DNA of 41,889 nucleotides from an uncultured Alphaproteobacteria bacterium (GCA_946188105.1 CAMHTQ010000004.1:1-41889); one strand, 5' to 3'; numbered from the stretch's first letter, positions 8,171 to 15,949 are shown. Numbers and translations are program-made. Notes: generated from the sequence alone by a model not told the origin.

Positions 8171-8404
8171 TTATTTTCTGTGTTCATCAATGTATTTAAC
8201 TGCATCACCAACTCTTTCCAATTTTGCAGCATCTTTATCTGGGATTGTGATATTGAATTCTTTTTCTACTTCCATAACGAATTCAACAACGTCCAAAGAA
8301 TCAGCACCCAAATCGTTCACAAATGTTGCGTCTTCGGTAACATCCTCTGGTTTTACACCCAATTTTTCAACTACAATCTTTTTAACTTGTTCAAAAGTTG
8401 ACAT
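8171..8404 (-). CDS. acpP: Acyl carrier protein
   Basis: The 77-residue acidic protein carries growing fatty acids on a phosphopantetheine arm attached to Ser36 in the motif [10 protein letters not shown]. It begins [22 protein letters not shown], typical of AcpP. The ATG has AAAGGA in front. It is transcribed from the promoter at 8466-8494 toward fabF. Confidence 0.98.
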   Translation of the reverse strand: MSTFEQVKKIVVEKLGVKPEDVTEDATFVNDLGADSLDVVEFVMEVEKEFNITIPDKDAAKLERVGDAVKYIDEHRK

Positions 8405-8465
8405 TTTAAATCCTTTATTTTTGTTAACCTTCTTGCCCCTATACCACGGGCATTAATTAATCACA

Positions 8466-8494
8466 AATGTATCATTTTATAACCTGCGTGTCAA
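8466..8494 (-). promoter_or_regulatory. Promoter of acpP
   Basis: TTGACA (8494-8489), 17 bases, TACATT (8471-8466) on the minus strand. Confidence 0.78.
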
Positions 8495-8540
8495 GACATT
8501 ATAACCAAATATAACAAAACCTTGACAAATACAAATTTTT

Positions 8541-9539
8541 CTATATACCAAATTTTTCCAACAAAGAATTCATATTTGCACGCACATCTTCGCGGTCAGA
8601 TGCCCAAACCAGCTGACGCATAAAAAATTTATACACATCATCCATACGCAAATTTGGTATCTTGGCAGCACGTGTAACATTACGCCACGCAGTTCTGGGA
8701 TCAGTCAAATGATTTTTGCAACGACCGACAAATACCCAATCACCATCTTGGGGCATAGTTTCCAACAAAACAATCGCAACATCTGACAATGGCCAATTAC
8801 GCCACAAATAATGATTAAAATCCAATTCGTCCCAGCGCATAGACAACACTTTATTCTTTGGCAAGAAAGAATATATCAACATCAAAAATGCATTACGCAT
8901 TACCTCGGACTCTTGGGCTTGAATTGCTTGTAATAACCGTGGAAAATTATTTTCATTTAATGGACTAACCCGCTTACTTTGAACAATCTTGTGCATACCA
9001 ACCGCAGGATTTTTCTTGATATACCCTTGGTCAGCCGCATACTTTAACACACTGGTCATCACTTCTTGCATTCTGGCAGCGACGGCATTGCCTTTTATTT
9101 GTCCTATAACATATTCGATATCATCTTTGGACACATCATCAATATTTTTATCAAACAACCCAGACAAATGTAAATTTACAGCACGCACCAATTTTACTTC
9201 TGAATCTTCGGATCTGCGAACCTGATTTTTCAAATATAAATACCAAATTTCTTTAAAAGACATTTTTTTACGTCTTACCGGAATTTTTTTCACAGAATCC
9301 GCCAACACTTTTGCAACCATACCACGTGCGGTTTCAATATCCATATCTGGATACGAACCGATGATTATACGTTTATCCCGTCCACGCACACGTTTACGAA
9401 CAAAGAAAGTTTTTGCACCACGACTGGTTATATACATACGCAATAATGGCTCAGAAATATCCTGAACTACATCAAACCCAGTTGCCGGTGTTGGCAAATT
9501 ATCAAGAATATATGGGTTAAAGAAAAATTGGTGAGCCAT
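8541..9539 (-). CDS. Tyrosine-recombinase-like protein without the catalytic residues
   Basis: The 332-residue protein has the layout of a P4-type integrase: an N-terminal arm-binding domain (RGAKTFFVRKRVRGRDKRI and IGSYPDMDIETARG, about residues 40-75), a SAM-like core-binding domain (95-185), and a fold that matches the catalytic domain from about 190 (MRWDELDF, WPLSDVAIVLL). However, the position of the first catalytic Arg (normally TGxRxxE) reads FLPKNK, the HxLR block reads MDDVYKF, and no Tyr nucleophile is found near the C-terminus. It is therefore unlikely to recombine DNA. The frame is intact and it closes a tight operon lepA-unknown-unknown-this gene, which suggests a retained role, possibly DNA binding. 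That is inference. Confidence 0.7.
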   Translation of the reverse strand: MAHQFFFNPYILDNLPTPATGFDVVQDISEPLLRMYITSRGAKTFFVRKRVRGRDKRIIIGSYPDMDIETARGMVAKVLADSVKKIPVRRKKMSFKEIWYLYLKNQVRRSEDSEVKLVRAVNLHLSGLFDKNIDDVSKDDIEYVIGQIKGNAVAARMQEVMTSVLKYAADQGYIKKNPAVGMHKIVQSKRVSPLNENNFPRLLQAIQAQESEVMRNAFLMLIYSFLPKNKVLSMRWDELDFNHYLWRNWPLSDVAIVLLETMPQDGDWVFVGRCKNHLTDPRTAWRNVTRAAKIPNLRMDDVYKFFMRQLVWASDREDVRANMNSLLEKFGI

Positions 9540-9551
9540 AATGCCATCCTT

Positions 9552-9866
9552 TTATTTAGATCTTTTGAACAAATTCACAAAAGCCAAAAACCGATTCATT
9601 TTTGCATTACACAAATCGATGTATGTTCTGTAATGGGTTGTATTCCAATCATAATGCGGACATCCCAAATAAGGACAATGCATATTGATATCATATTTAT
9701 CACAACGTTTTAATTCGTTTCCATTACTCTCGCAAGGATCCCCAGCACAAACCAAATTACGATTTTTGACACACTGGAAATTCGCCTCTTGCTGTTTAAA
9801 CTTGGCCTTCAAAGAACGAACCGTATTCACAGCATCACGATATTTTTGAATTTTTTTCTTATTCAT
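9552..9866 (-). CDS. Small Cys-rich unknown protein 1
   Basis: The 104-residue basic protein has seven Cys (32, 40, 45, 55, 64, 69, 86) and the block C64-x4-C69-x-H-Y followed by YID, which looks like a metal-binding knuckle. A helical, charged N-terminus (1-30) precedes it. No signal peptide or membrane segment is visible. It shares C-x4-C-x-H-Y...YID with the 135-residue protein encoded just upstream (9876-10283), so the two look paralogous. It lies between that gene and the recombinase-like gene with gaps of 9 and 12 bases. Not recognised. Confidence 0.65.
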   Translation of the reverse strand: MNKKKIQKYRDAVNTVRSLKAKFKQQEANFQCVKNRNLVCAGDPCESNGNELKRCDKYDINMHCPYLGCPHYDWNTTHYRTYIDLCNAKMNRFLAFVNLFKRSK

Positions 9867-9875
9867 TTTTCTACC

Positions 9876-10283
9876 CTATTTTATTTTTGCTCGCAAAGCT
9901 TCTTTGGCTTTTTTCAATTTTTGTTCAGCCAAATTTAATTTTCCTTTTGCATCAATATACTTCCACAAATTCGCATAGTGTTTGCATTCTGTATTATGGC
10001 AAGAAGGAAAATTACTGCAATTATCGACATATTCGAACAAATTACATGGCAAAGGCGGATTTTCAGCATCAACCGGGCCATTAAAATCGTTATAAATTTT
10101 TCTTTTGCAAGGTGCATCTGCAGGCCAATCATATTCTTTCACCTCTGTTTCAAAAGTAACAGAAGTAAAAATTGCATCTTCGGCTTTATCAAATTCGCGG
10201 AAAGCACGTTGAACATTTTTATGACATATTCTGTATTCTTTCCATAATTGCTTACGAATTTTTAATTTTTCGATAAACTTCAT
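9876..10283 (-). CDS. Small Cys-rich unknown protein 2
   Basis: The 135-residue protein has charged helices at both ends (1-37 and 104-135) around a middle with Cys59, Cys80, Cys89, Cys95 and Cys100. C95-x4-C100-x-H-Y then KYID repeats the pattern of the neighbouring 104-residue protein. A strong ribosome binding site GGAGG precedes the ATG. It follows lepA by 11 bases, so it is co-transcribed with it. A zinc-binding or disulfide-bonded helical hairpin is plausible; no secretion signal is seen, which favours metal binding. Not recognised. Confidence 0.65.
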   Translation of the reverse strand: MKFIEKLKIRKQLWKEYRICHKNVQRAFREFDKAEDAIFTSVTFETEVKEYDWPADAPCKRKIYNDFNGPVDAENPPLPCNLFEYVDNCSNFPSCHNTECKHYANLWKYIDAKGKLNLAEQKLKKAKEALRAKIK

Positions 10284-10294
10284 TTTGACCTCCT

Positions 10295-12088
10295 TTATTT
10301 ACCAACCTTTAACGCATTTATAAACGCAGATTGTGGGATTTCCACATTACCAAAAGTTCTTAATCTCTTTTTACCTTCTTTTTGTTTTTCCAGCAACTTA
10401 CGTTTTCTAGTAATATCACCGCCATAGCACTTTGCTGTAACGTCCTTGCGATACGCAGCAATAGTCTCGCGTGCGATAATTTTTCCACCGATTGCCGCCT
10501 GCAAAGGAATCTTGAACTGATGACGTGGAATCAGGTCTTTTAACTTTTCAACGATTTGGCGACCACGCGATTCAGCCGACGACCGATGACACATAAACGA
10601 CAAAGGTTCGACATTTTCATCATTGACCAAGATTGACACCTTTACCAAATCAGATTGTTGATATCCGCACACAGAATAATCGAACGATGCATACCCTGAT
10701 GAAATCGACTTCACCCGATCATAGAAATCAAAAACGATTTCCGCCAACGGCAACCGATATGTCAACACCGCACGATTACCAACATAAGAAATATTATCCT
10801 GCACCCCACGACGAGACGCACACAATTCCATAATTCCGCCCAGATATTTATCTGGCATCATAATTGTCGCCAACACCCATGGTTCTTCGATATAATCGAT
10901 TCGTGTTGGATCTGGCATATCCGCAGGATTTTCCAAATCCATAACATTACCGTCACGCAAATGAATTTTATACAGCACACTTGGCACCGTATTTATCAGC
11001 GACAAATCAAATTCACGTGCCAACCGTTCACTGATAATTTCCATATGCAACAGTCCCAAAAATCCGCACCGCAATCCAAACCCCAGCGCAGACGATTTTT
11101 CAACTGTAAACACAAACGACGCGTCGTTCAAAGCCAACTTTTCCGCACCCTCGCGCAGATCGGGATAATCATCTGCCGCCATTGGAAAGAACGAAGAAAA
11201 CACGACCGGCACCGACGGTTTAAACCCTGGCAACGCATCGCCACCGAATTTTGCATCGACGATTGTATCACCGACCTTGCAATCGTGAATTGTTTTCATT
11301 CCCGTAATAATGAATCCGATTTCGCCCGTATCCAATTCAGAAACATCGACCATTTTCGGAGTAAAATATCCAATTTTTTCGACAGTATATTCTGCGCCCG
11401 TTGCGACGAACTTAATCTTTTGGCCATTTTTCAACTTACCATCAACCACGCGCACCAAAACGACCACACCCAAATAAGAATCATACCAAGAATCGACCAA
11501 CAATGCACGTGTTGGTGCCGTATCATCGCCATGTGGTGCTGGCAATTTATTCACAATTTCTTCTAATAACTCTGGCACACCTGCCCCTGTTTTTCCAGAA
11601 ACGCAAATTGCATTTGATGCATCCAACCCGATTGCATCCGCGATTTGTTCACGCGTTCCACTAACATCGCTTGAGGGCAAATCGATTTTATTCAGCACCG
11701 GCAGCATTTCCAAATTATTATCCAATGCCAAATAAGCATTAGCCAAAGTTTGCGCCTGAACCCCTTGGGTTGCATCGACCAAAATAATTGCCCCCTCGCA
11801 CGCGGCCAGCGACCGAGAAACCTCGTAAGAAAAATCGACATGGCCTGGGGTATCCATCAAATTCAGCTGATATTCATTACCGTCTTTGGCCTTGTATTTC
11901 AATCTGACAGTTTGTGCTTTGATAGTGATACCGCGTTCACGTTCGATATCCATAGAATCCAGCACCTGGGCCTTCATTTCCCTGGATTGCAATCCGCCTG
12001 TAAATTCAATCAGACGATCCGACAACGTAGATTTACCATGATCAATATGGGCAACAATAGAGAAATTTCTTATAAACTTTTGATTCAT
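10295..12088 (-). CDS. lepA: Elongation factor 4, ribosomal back-translocase
   Basis: LepA is a translational GTPase that acts on stalled or mistranslocated ribosomes and in 30S assembly. The 597-residue product shows [14 protein letters not shown] (P-loop), [10 protein letters not shown] (switch I), DTPGHVDF and NKIDLP, then the LepA-specific C-terminus with [21 protein letters not shown]. The ATG at 12088 is preferred over a TTG two codons upstream; AGGG lies in front. It heads an operon with three short-spaced unknown genes down to 8541. Confidence 0.97.
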   Translation of the reverse strand: MNQKFIRNFSIVAHIDHGKSTLSDRLIEFTGGLQSREMKAQVLDSMDIERERGITIKAQTVRLKYKAKDGNEYQLNLMDTPGHVDFSYEVSRSLAACEGAIILVDATQGVQAQTLANAYLALDNNLEMLPVLNKIDLPSSDVSGTREQIADAIGLDASNAICVSGKTGAGVPELLEEIVNKLPAPHGDDTAPTRALLVDSWYDSYLGVVVLVRVVDGKLKNGQKIKFVATGAEYTVEKIGYFTPKMVDVSELDTGEIGFIITGMKTIHDCKVGDTIVDAKFGGDALPGFKPSVPVVFSSFFPMAADDYPDLREGAEKLALNDASFVFTVEKSSALGFGLRCGFLGLLHMEIISERLAREFDLSLINTVPSVLYKIHLRDGNVMDLENPADMPDPTRIDYIEEPWVLATIMMPDKYLGGIMELCASRRGVQDNISYVGNRAVLTYRLPLAEIVFDFYDRVKSISSGYASFDYSVCGYQQSDLVKVSILVNDENVEPLSFMCHRSSAESRGRQIVEKLKDLIPRHQFKIPLQAAIGGKIIARETIAAYRKDVTAKCYGGDITRKRKLLEKQKEGKKRLRTFGNVEIPQSAFINALKVGK

Positions 12089-12113
12089 TACCAACCCTGT
12101 TCCTTATGCGGCA

Positions 12114-12142
12114 ATGATACACTGGTATATTCGCATTTGCAA
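12114..12142 (-). promoter_or_regulatory. Promoter of the lepA operon
   Basis: TTGCAA (12142-12137), 17 bases, TATCAT (12119-12114) on the minus strand, 26 bases before the start codon. Confidence 0.6.
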
Positions 12143-12226
12143 CCGCAAAATTTCAACATATCCCCTTATTTACAAAACAATGGGGTAAACGCACAGCGGA
12201 CGGGGTAATTGTGATAATTATTATTC

Positions 12227-12799
12227 TTATAAAGCAAACATCAGCAAAATGCCCAACCCCGCGAACAGAACTGCGGCAACGGTCAACTGCCAAAAATATT
12301 TTTTAACAATGGCATTTGCTCTCTCTTGGAATTTCCACAGCAACAATCCCACGATTGCGAATCGCCCTGTTCTGAAAATCGCAGACACCCCCAAAAACAG
12401 CAAAGCCGGAAATCCCATAAATCCGGCACAAATAGCCATCAATTTATACGGCACCGGGGTCACTGCGGTAATAACGATAATGAACACGCCATGTTTGATA
12501 AACAGCTGTTTTGCCATTTCGAATTTTTCCATCGAAGCGAAATTATCAATCAGCCAAACCCCGACCGAATCGAACAGCCACAATCCAATGGCATATGCGA
12601 TAATACCACCAACGACCGACCCGACGGCTGCCGCAGCGATTGTCGGCAAAGTTCTTTTTTTATTTGCGATAATTGGCGGAGTCATAAAAACCTCAGGCGG
12701 AACGAACAAGAACACCGACTCGCACACAGTCATTAAAAACACGAACCAAGTATAAATGGTTGTATCGGCTTTTTTCAGCATAAACTCGCCAAACTTCAT
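12227..12799 (-). CDS. DedA/YqaA-family membrane protein
   Basis: The 190-residue protein has about five hydrophobic segments and the family motifs FVPPEVFMTPP, the glycine-rich GSVVGGIIAYAIG and TPVPYKLMAICAGFMG. The last corresponds to the re-entrant loop region of DedA/VTT-domain proteins, which act in lipid scrambling or membrane homeostasis. RTGRFAIVG near residue 140 carries the conserved Arg. Length fits the YqaA branch. The ATG follows AGAGAG. It stands alone on the minus strand. Substrate not deducible. Confidence 0.8.
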   Translation of the reverse strand: MKFGEFMLKKADTTIYTWFVFLMTVCESVFLFVPPEVFMTPPIIANKKRTLPTIAAAAVGSVVGGIIAYAIGLWLFDSVGVWLIDNFASMEKFEMAKQLFIKHGVFIIVITAVTPVPYKLMAICAGFMGFPALLFLGVSAIFRTGRFAIVGLLLWKFQERANAIVKKYFWQLTVAAVLFAGLGILLMFAL

Positions 12800-12875
12800 T
12801 TTTCTCTCTTTTTACATATTATACATACATATTATAAATCCCCCTGACAAAAGGCAAGTCCATTTGTCCTATATT

Positions 12876-13003
12876 GTCCCCTTCTTTATGACTCTGAGTA
12901 AGCGAAAACGAGCAAAGCGAAGTTTGAGTGCTAACGAATGCCGCATAGGACACCGTCCGAGCGAAACAAGGGGTGGCATCCGCAGGATGACGGGGTAATT
13001 GTG
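12876..13003. repeat. Palindromic modular repeat, copy D (variant)
   Basis: Begins GTCCCCTTCTTTATGA and ends GTGGCATCCGCAGGATGACG + GGGTAATTGTG, the same end as in copy B at 15770. Between the two, where copy B has a short hairpin, there is about 75 bp of another sequence (AGTAAGCGAAAACGAGC...CGTCCGAGCGAAAC). It lies between the divergent genes at 12227 and 13072. Confidence 0.75.
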
Positions 13004-13024
13004 TCAATCCTTCCACTTATACCC

Positions 13025-13052
13025 TTGACCACACCCAAATGCGTGCTATACT
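13025..13052 (+). promoter_or_regulatory. Promoter of rbfA
   Basis: TTGACC (13025-13030), 16 bases, TATACT (13047-13052). It overlaps the upstream in-frame ATG at 13039, which argues for the start at 13072. Confidence 0.7.
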
Positions 13053-13071
13053 AACCGCAAAAGGTAAACAA

Positions 13072-13416
13072 ATGAAAACACAACCTCGTCAAACACCACG
13101 TGGCAACCGCATCGCGTCCAAGGTTCAAACCATCGTTGCAGAAATCCTGCGCGACAAATTCAGCGAAGATCCCATTTTATCAACTGTATCATTGGTTGGT
13201 TCGGAATCGCATGGGGGCTTGGCATTCACGCGTTTATACTATCACACACACTTGGACCCGAAAAACGTCCAAAAAAGGTTAGACGACGCGACCAAGATGA
13301 TACGTTACGAATTGGCATCGCGCATAGATCAGAAATACACCCCCACAATCAGTTTTAAATACGATGACACGATCGAGCGTGCCAACCGCATCGACGAACT
13401 GTTAAAAAATTTATAA
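13072..13416 (+). CDS. rbfA: Ribosome-binding factor A
   Basis: RbfA binds the 30S subunit late in assembly and helps mature the 5' end of 16S rRNA. The 114-residue product has the KH-like arrangement: N-terminal helix RGNRIASKVQTIVAEILRDKF, a strand STVSLVGSESHGGLAFTRLYY, a helix DDATKMIRYELASRI and the last strand TPTISFKYDDTIERANRIDELL, where the final segment is the RbfA signature. AAAGG lies before the ATG at 13072. It is monocistronic here, not next to infB or truB. Confidence 0.88.
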   Translation: MKTQPRQTPRGNRIASKVQTIVAEILRDKFSEDPILSTVSLVGSESHGGLAFTRLYYHTHLDPKNVQKRLDDATKMIRYELASRIDQKYTPTISFKYDDTIERANRIDELLKNL

Positions 13417-13426
13417 TTCAACCATT

Positions 13427-13579
13427 TCTCCTTCTTTATGAAAGAAGGAGTACCCGGTAAAGCGACAGCGATACCGGGGGAGGTAATTGTGAAAAAATAA
13501 ATAATTCAAAATAAATATCACAATTACCCCGTCTTGTTCGTTTCACTCACAATCCACCCCTTCTTTCATAAAGAAGGGG
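13427..13579. repeat. Palindromic modular repeat, copy C (inverted)
   Basis: Reads TCTCCTTCTTTATGAAAGAA at one end and CCCTTCTTTCATAAAGAAGG at the other, with the modules CCCGGTAAAGCGACAGCG and ACAATTACCCCGTCTTGTTC inside. It is the reverse complement of copy A (15184-15363) with a shorter centre that lacks the GTGGCAT palindrome. It follows rbfA by 10 bases and may serve as its terminator. Confidence 0.8.
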
Positions 13580-13603
13580 AAAAAATTGAAATAATTCAAC
13601 TAT

Positions 13604-13633
13604 GTCTCCCTCTTTCATAAAGAATGAGACACC
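13604..13633. repeat. Solo degenerate terminal hairpin of the modular repeat
   Basis: TCTCCCTCTTTCATAAAGAA then TGAGACACC resembles a single end of the modular repeat with mismatches in the palindrome. The remainder of 13634-13800 has no gene; it contains scattered CGAATCG and GAATCGG motifs. Confidence 0.55.
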
Positions 13634-13810
13634 AATGAATAATCATTTCCCCCATAAAACCGAATCGAATCGGGCAAAAACGAATCGAAAACACCCTATT
13701 TTTTTATGTCAAAAAAATCGTAACTGACGGTTTCGAATCGGTTTTTCGGCAAAAAAAATGAAAAAATTTTTTTTGCGAACACCCCAAAAACAAAAAAATC
13801 AGACATTAAA

Positions 13811-13834
13811 AAAATCCCAGTTTTCTGGGATTTT
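13811..13834. terminator. Hairpin with T-run
   Basis: AAAATCCCAG / CTGGGATTTT around a TTTT loop, usable on both strands. No gene ends nearby, so it may shield the surface-protein promoter region that follows. A possible -10 (TACAAT, 13912-13917) aligns with that of the paralogous gene at 16622-18070; the -35 is unclear. Confidence 0.55.
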
Positions 13835-14024
13835 GCAAGATATTTTTAAAACGCGAAAAAAACGCAAAAAAAAATTTGACGTCGGGTTTATGAAAAACTT
13901 GATTTGTATGATACAATATACATTGACGGGGGAGAGAGAAATTTTCGAAAAATTTTGCCCACACGAATTTTTTAAATTTCATAGGCTCTCATAACAAACA
14001 ACAAACAAAACAAAGGAATAAAAA

Positions 14025-15065
14025 ATGAAATTAAAAAATTTGGCCTTTTTTGGTGTAATGGGCGCTATTTTAAGTGTTGCCAGTGCCAATGCTACTGATT
14101 CATCAATACCAGCAACAGATTACTTGACCACCAAGGGATACGTTGACACACGTGATACTGCAGTAAAAAATGCTGCTGTTCAAGACGCTGTTGCATCCGC
14201 AGCAACCGGTGCATATAATGCATCAGGCACATATAGTGATAATACAATCGGTAAAGCATTACAGGGAAAACAAGCCACAATCTCTGACTTGGAAACAATC
14301 CGTTCTGGTGCTGCCGCTGGTGCTACCGCTTTGCAAAACAGTGACTTGGATGACTATGCTACAAAAGATTATGCCGACAATGCTGCAAGTGACGCTCAAG
14401 CCGCTGCAGAAGCCACAGCTGCTGCTGATGCGACTGCAAAAGCTAATGCTGCTCAAGCCGCTGCAGAAGCCACAGCTGCTGCTGATGCGACTACAAAAGC
14501 TAATGCAAAAGTTTCATCTGCTGCAACAATCAGTACAACAAGCACATCAACAGCACCAAACGAAAAAGCTGTTAGTGATGCTTTGGCTGCTAAATTAGAT
14601 AGCTCTACTGCTTCTTCAACATATGAAACACAATCACATGCATCTAGCACATATGCAACACAAACAGCATTGACAGATGGTTTAGCTACTAAACAAAATA
14701 CAATTGATGCGGATCACAAGTTATCAGCTTCATTAGTCGAGGGTGCTTTAACAAGTACTGACTTGACTGGTTATGCAACAGAAACATATGTTGGTACTCA
14801 AATCGCTGGTTTGGATGGAAGTGTAAGTGCAACAGATAACAAAGTTGTTACTGGTGTTACAACTACAGACGGTGTCGTAACTGCTGTCGCATCAACATTG
14901 ATTGCTGACGCAAACGTAGATGGTTCTGCTAATATCGCCCCAAGCAAATTGAATTTGTCAAAATCTGATTGTCCAACTGGCAGAACATGTATCCTGACCT
15001 ATAATGCATCAGGTAACTATGCCGCAACACCTCTGACATTGGCTAATGATACAGCTGGTAATTAA
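14025..15065 (+). CDS. Secreted Ala/Thr/Ser-rich tail-fibre-like surface protein 1
   Basis: The 346-residue product starts MKLKNLAFFGVMGAILSVASANA, a signal peptide with cleavage after ANA. The rest is low-complexity with few aromatic residues: ATDYLTTKGYVDTRD, GKALQGKQATISDLETIRSG, two tandem AQAAAEATAAADAT units, and SSTYETQ/SSTYATQ blocks. KGYVDT and the K-Q-x-x-I-x-D-L segments resemble trimeric phage-tail-fibre and adhesin stalks. A Cys pair (DCPTGRTC) lies near the C-terminus. It is a paralogue of the convergent gene at 16622-18070: same signal type, same GKALQGKQATISDL cassette and a comparable C-terminal Cys pair. AAAGGA precedes the ATG. No anchor domain is recognised; function unknown, probably at the cell surface. 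Confidence 0.75.
   Translation: MKLKNLAFFGVMGAILSVASANATDSSIPATDYLTTKGYVDTRDTAVKNAAVQDAVASAATGAYNASGTYSDNTIGKALQGKQATISDLETIRSGAAAGATALQNSDLDDYATKDYADNAASDAQAAAEATAAADATAKANAAQAAAEATAAADATTKANAKVSSAATISTTSTSTAPNEKAVSDALAAKLDSSTASSTYETQSHASSTYATQTALTDGLATKQNTIDADHKLSASLVEGALTSTDLTGYATETYVGTQIAGLDGSVSATDNKVVTGVTTTDGVVTAVASTLIADANVDGSANIAPSKLNLSKSDCPTGRTCILTYNASGNYAATPLTLANDTAGN
14202..14281 (+). repeat. 80-bp cassette identical to 17364-17443 (inverted)
   Basis: The stretch from GCAACCGGTGCATATAATGC to ACAAGCCACAAT is identical, in reverse complement, at 17364-17443 inside the second surface-protein gene. It encodes ATGAYNASGTYSDN...GKQAT in both. Neighbouring sequence diverges at once on one side and within about 10 bases on the other. 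Confidence 0.9.
14394..14507 (+). repeat. Tandem 57-bp duplication in the surface protein gene
   Basis: Two adjacent 57-bp units (14394-14450, 14451-14507), encoding 19 residues starting AQAAAEATAAADAT, are nearly identical; the visible differences are a G/A in GCGACTGCAAAA and the last base or so. The length is a multiple of three, so copy number can change without a frameshift. Confidence 0.92.
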
Positions 15066-15103
15066 TAAGAGAGTGTTGATTTAACAAAAAATTAAAGACC
15101 CCT

Positions 15104-15131
15104 TACCCCTGAATCTTTCAGGGGTATTTTT
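15104..15131 (+). terminator. Terminator of surface protein 1
   Basis: Stem TACCCCTGAA / TTCAGGGGTA with a 3-base loop followed by T5; 38 bases after the stop codon. Confidence 0.92.
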
Positions 15132-15143
15132 CATCCCCTCCCC

Positions 15144-15170
15144 TGTCCCCTTCTTTATGAAAGAATGAAA
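15144..15170. repeat. Solo half of the modular repeat hairpin
   Basis: TGTCCCCTTCTTTATGAAAG matches the start of copy A, but the right arm is degenerate (AATGAAAAAA). It sits 14 bases before copy A. Confidence 0.55.
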
Positions 15171-15183
15171 AAATTTAAGCATT

Positions 15184-15363
15184 GGTGTCCCCTTCTTTAT
15201 GAAAGAAGGGGTGGATTGTGAGTGAAACGAACAAGACGGGGTAATTGTGCCCGGTGGCATTTATGCCACCATTTAATCTTTCCTATTTATTTTTCACAAC
15301 TACCTCCCCCGGTACCGCTGTCGCTTTACCGGGTACTCCTTCTTTCATAAAGAAGGAGACACC
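15184..15363. repeat. Palindromic modular repeat, copy A
   Basis: A 180-bp element that starts GGTGTCCCCTTCTTTATGAA and ends AAGAAGGAGACACC, so its ends are inverted repeats of about 28 bp that are themselves palindromic (CCTTCTTTATGAAAGAAGG type). Inside are a TGGATTGTGAGTGAAACGAA segment, GACGGGGTAATTGTG, the palindrome GGTGGCATTTATGCCACC, and the hairpin CCGGTACCGC...TTTACCGG. Copy B is a direct near-identical copy, copy C an inverted one. With the solo hairpin, it fills the gap between surface protein 1 and the DUF559 gene. Confidence 0.88.
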
Positions 15364-15420
15364 CATACCTGCAATATTTTTATATTAACTTTCAATATTT
15401 ATTTTGATACTTTGTTGTTT

Positions 15421-15786
15421 ATGAAATTGCCAACTAATAAATCTTTACATGGTTTAACAAAATCTCTGCGGAATAACGGCACAATGGCCGAGGCAGTACT
15501 ATGGCGATATTTGAAAAACAAAAACGCATTTGGTTATAATTTCCACCGACAGAAAAATATTGGTAATTATATTGTCGATTTTTATTGTCCAAAACTACAT
15601 TTGGTTATCGAGGTCGATGGCAGTTCACACGACAATAAATATCAATACGATACAGACCGAGATGTTTTCTTGAAAAATCTGGGATTGCATGTTTTACATA
15701 TCGACAATTCAGATATAACGTTTAATATAGATAAAGCATTATACGCAATCGAAACATACATAAAATCCCTGTCCCCTTCTTTATGA
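15421..15786 (+). CDS. DUF559 (Vsr-like) endonuclease-domain protein
   Basis: The 121-residue protein matches the DUF559 family, related in fold to very-short-patch repair and PD-(D/E)XK nucleases: AEAVLWRYLKNKN, GYNFHRQKNIGNYIVDFYCP, LHLVIEVDGSSHD and a late strand LGLHVLHID. The candidate catalytic residues are the Asp of IVDFYCP, the Glu and Asp of VIEVDG, and the early Glu. DUF559 proteins are usually 110-130 residues, so this one is complete. The ATG at 15421 is chosen because the frame upstream has only TTG codons; no clear ribosome binding site is visible. The last four codons and the TGA stop come from the start of repeat copy B. Copies A and B flank it directly. A nicking or cutting role in spreading the repeats is an inference. 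Confidence 0.85.
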   Translation: MKLPTNKSLHGLTKSLRNNGTMAEAVLWRYLKNKNAFGYNFHRQKNIGNYIVDFYCPKLHLVIEVDGSSHDNKYQYDTDRDVFLKNLGLHVLHIDNSDITFNIDKALYAIETYIKSLSPSL

Positions 15787-15939
15787 AAGAAGGGGTGGCA
15801 TCCGCAGGATGACGGGGTAATTGTGCCCAGTGGCATTTATGCCACCATTTAATCTTTCCTATTTATTTTTCACAACTACCTCCCCCGGTACCGCTGTCGC
15901 TTTACCGGGTACTCCTTCTTTCATAAAGAAGGAGACACC
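15770..15939. repeat. Palindromic modular repeat, copy B
   Basis: A direct copy of copy A, near-identical from GACGGGGTAATTGTG through GTGGCATTTATGCCAC, the TACCTCCCCCGGTACCGC hairpin and the terminal AAGGAGACACC. It differs in one internal module (GCATCCGCAGGATG instead of ATTGTGAGTGAAACGAACAA). Its first 17 bases are the 3' end of the DUF559 coding sequence. Confidence 0.88.
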
Positions 15940-15949
15940 ATGGCATTAT

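Noticed and set aside
8541..9539. Active integrase marking a genomic island at tRNA-Pro
   Set aside because: Catalytic residues are missing, and no attachment-site duplication of the tRNA 3' end was seen in the window.
12756..13016. Frames on both strands across repeat copy D
   Set aside because: They read through the repeat and lack ribosome binding sites or homology.
13744..13994. Frame of 78 residues before surface protein 1
   Set aside because: Lys/Phe-rich translation of AT-rich non-coding DNA covering a hairpin; no ribosome binding site.
14092..14650. Leu/Gln- or Val/Ala-rich frames overlapping surface protein 1
   Set aside because: Shadows of a low-complexity gene with repeated codons; the signal peptide and paralogue support the annotated frame only.
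13427..15939. CRISPR array
   Set aside because: Repeats are few, irregularly spaced, in both orientations and longer than CRISPR repeats, without unique spacers or cas genes.
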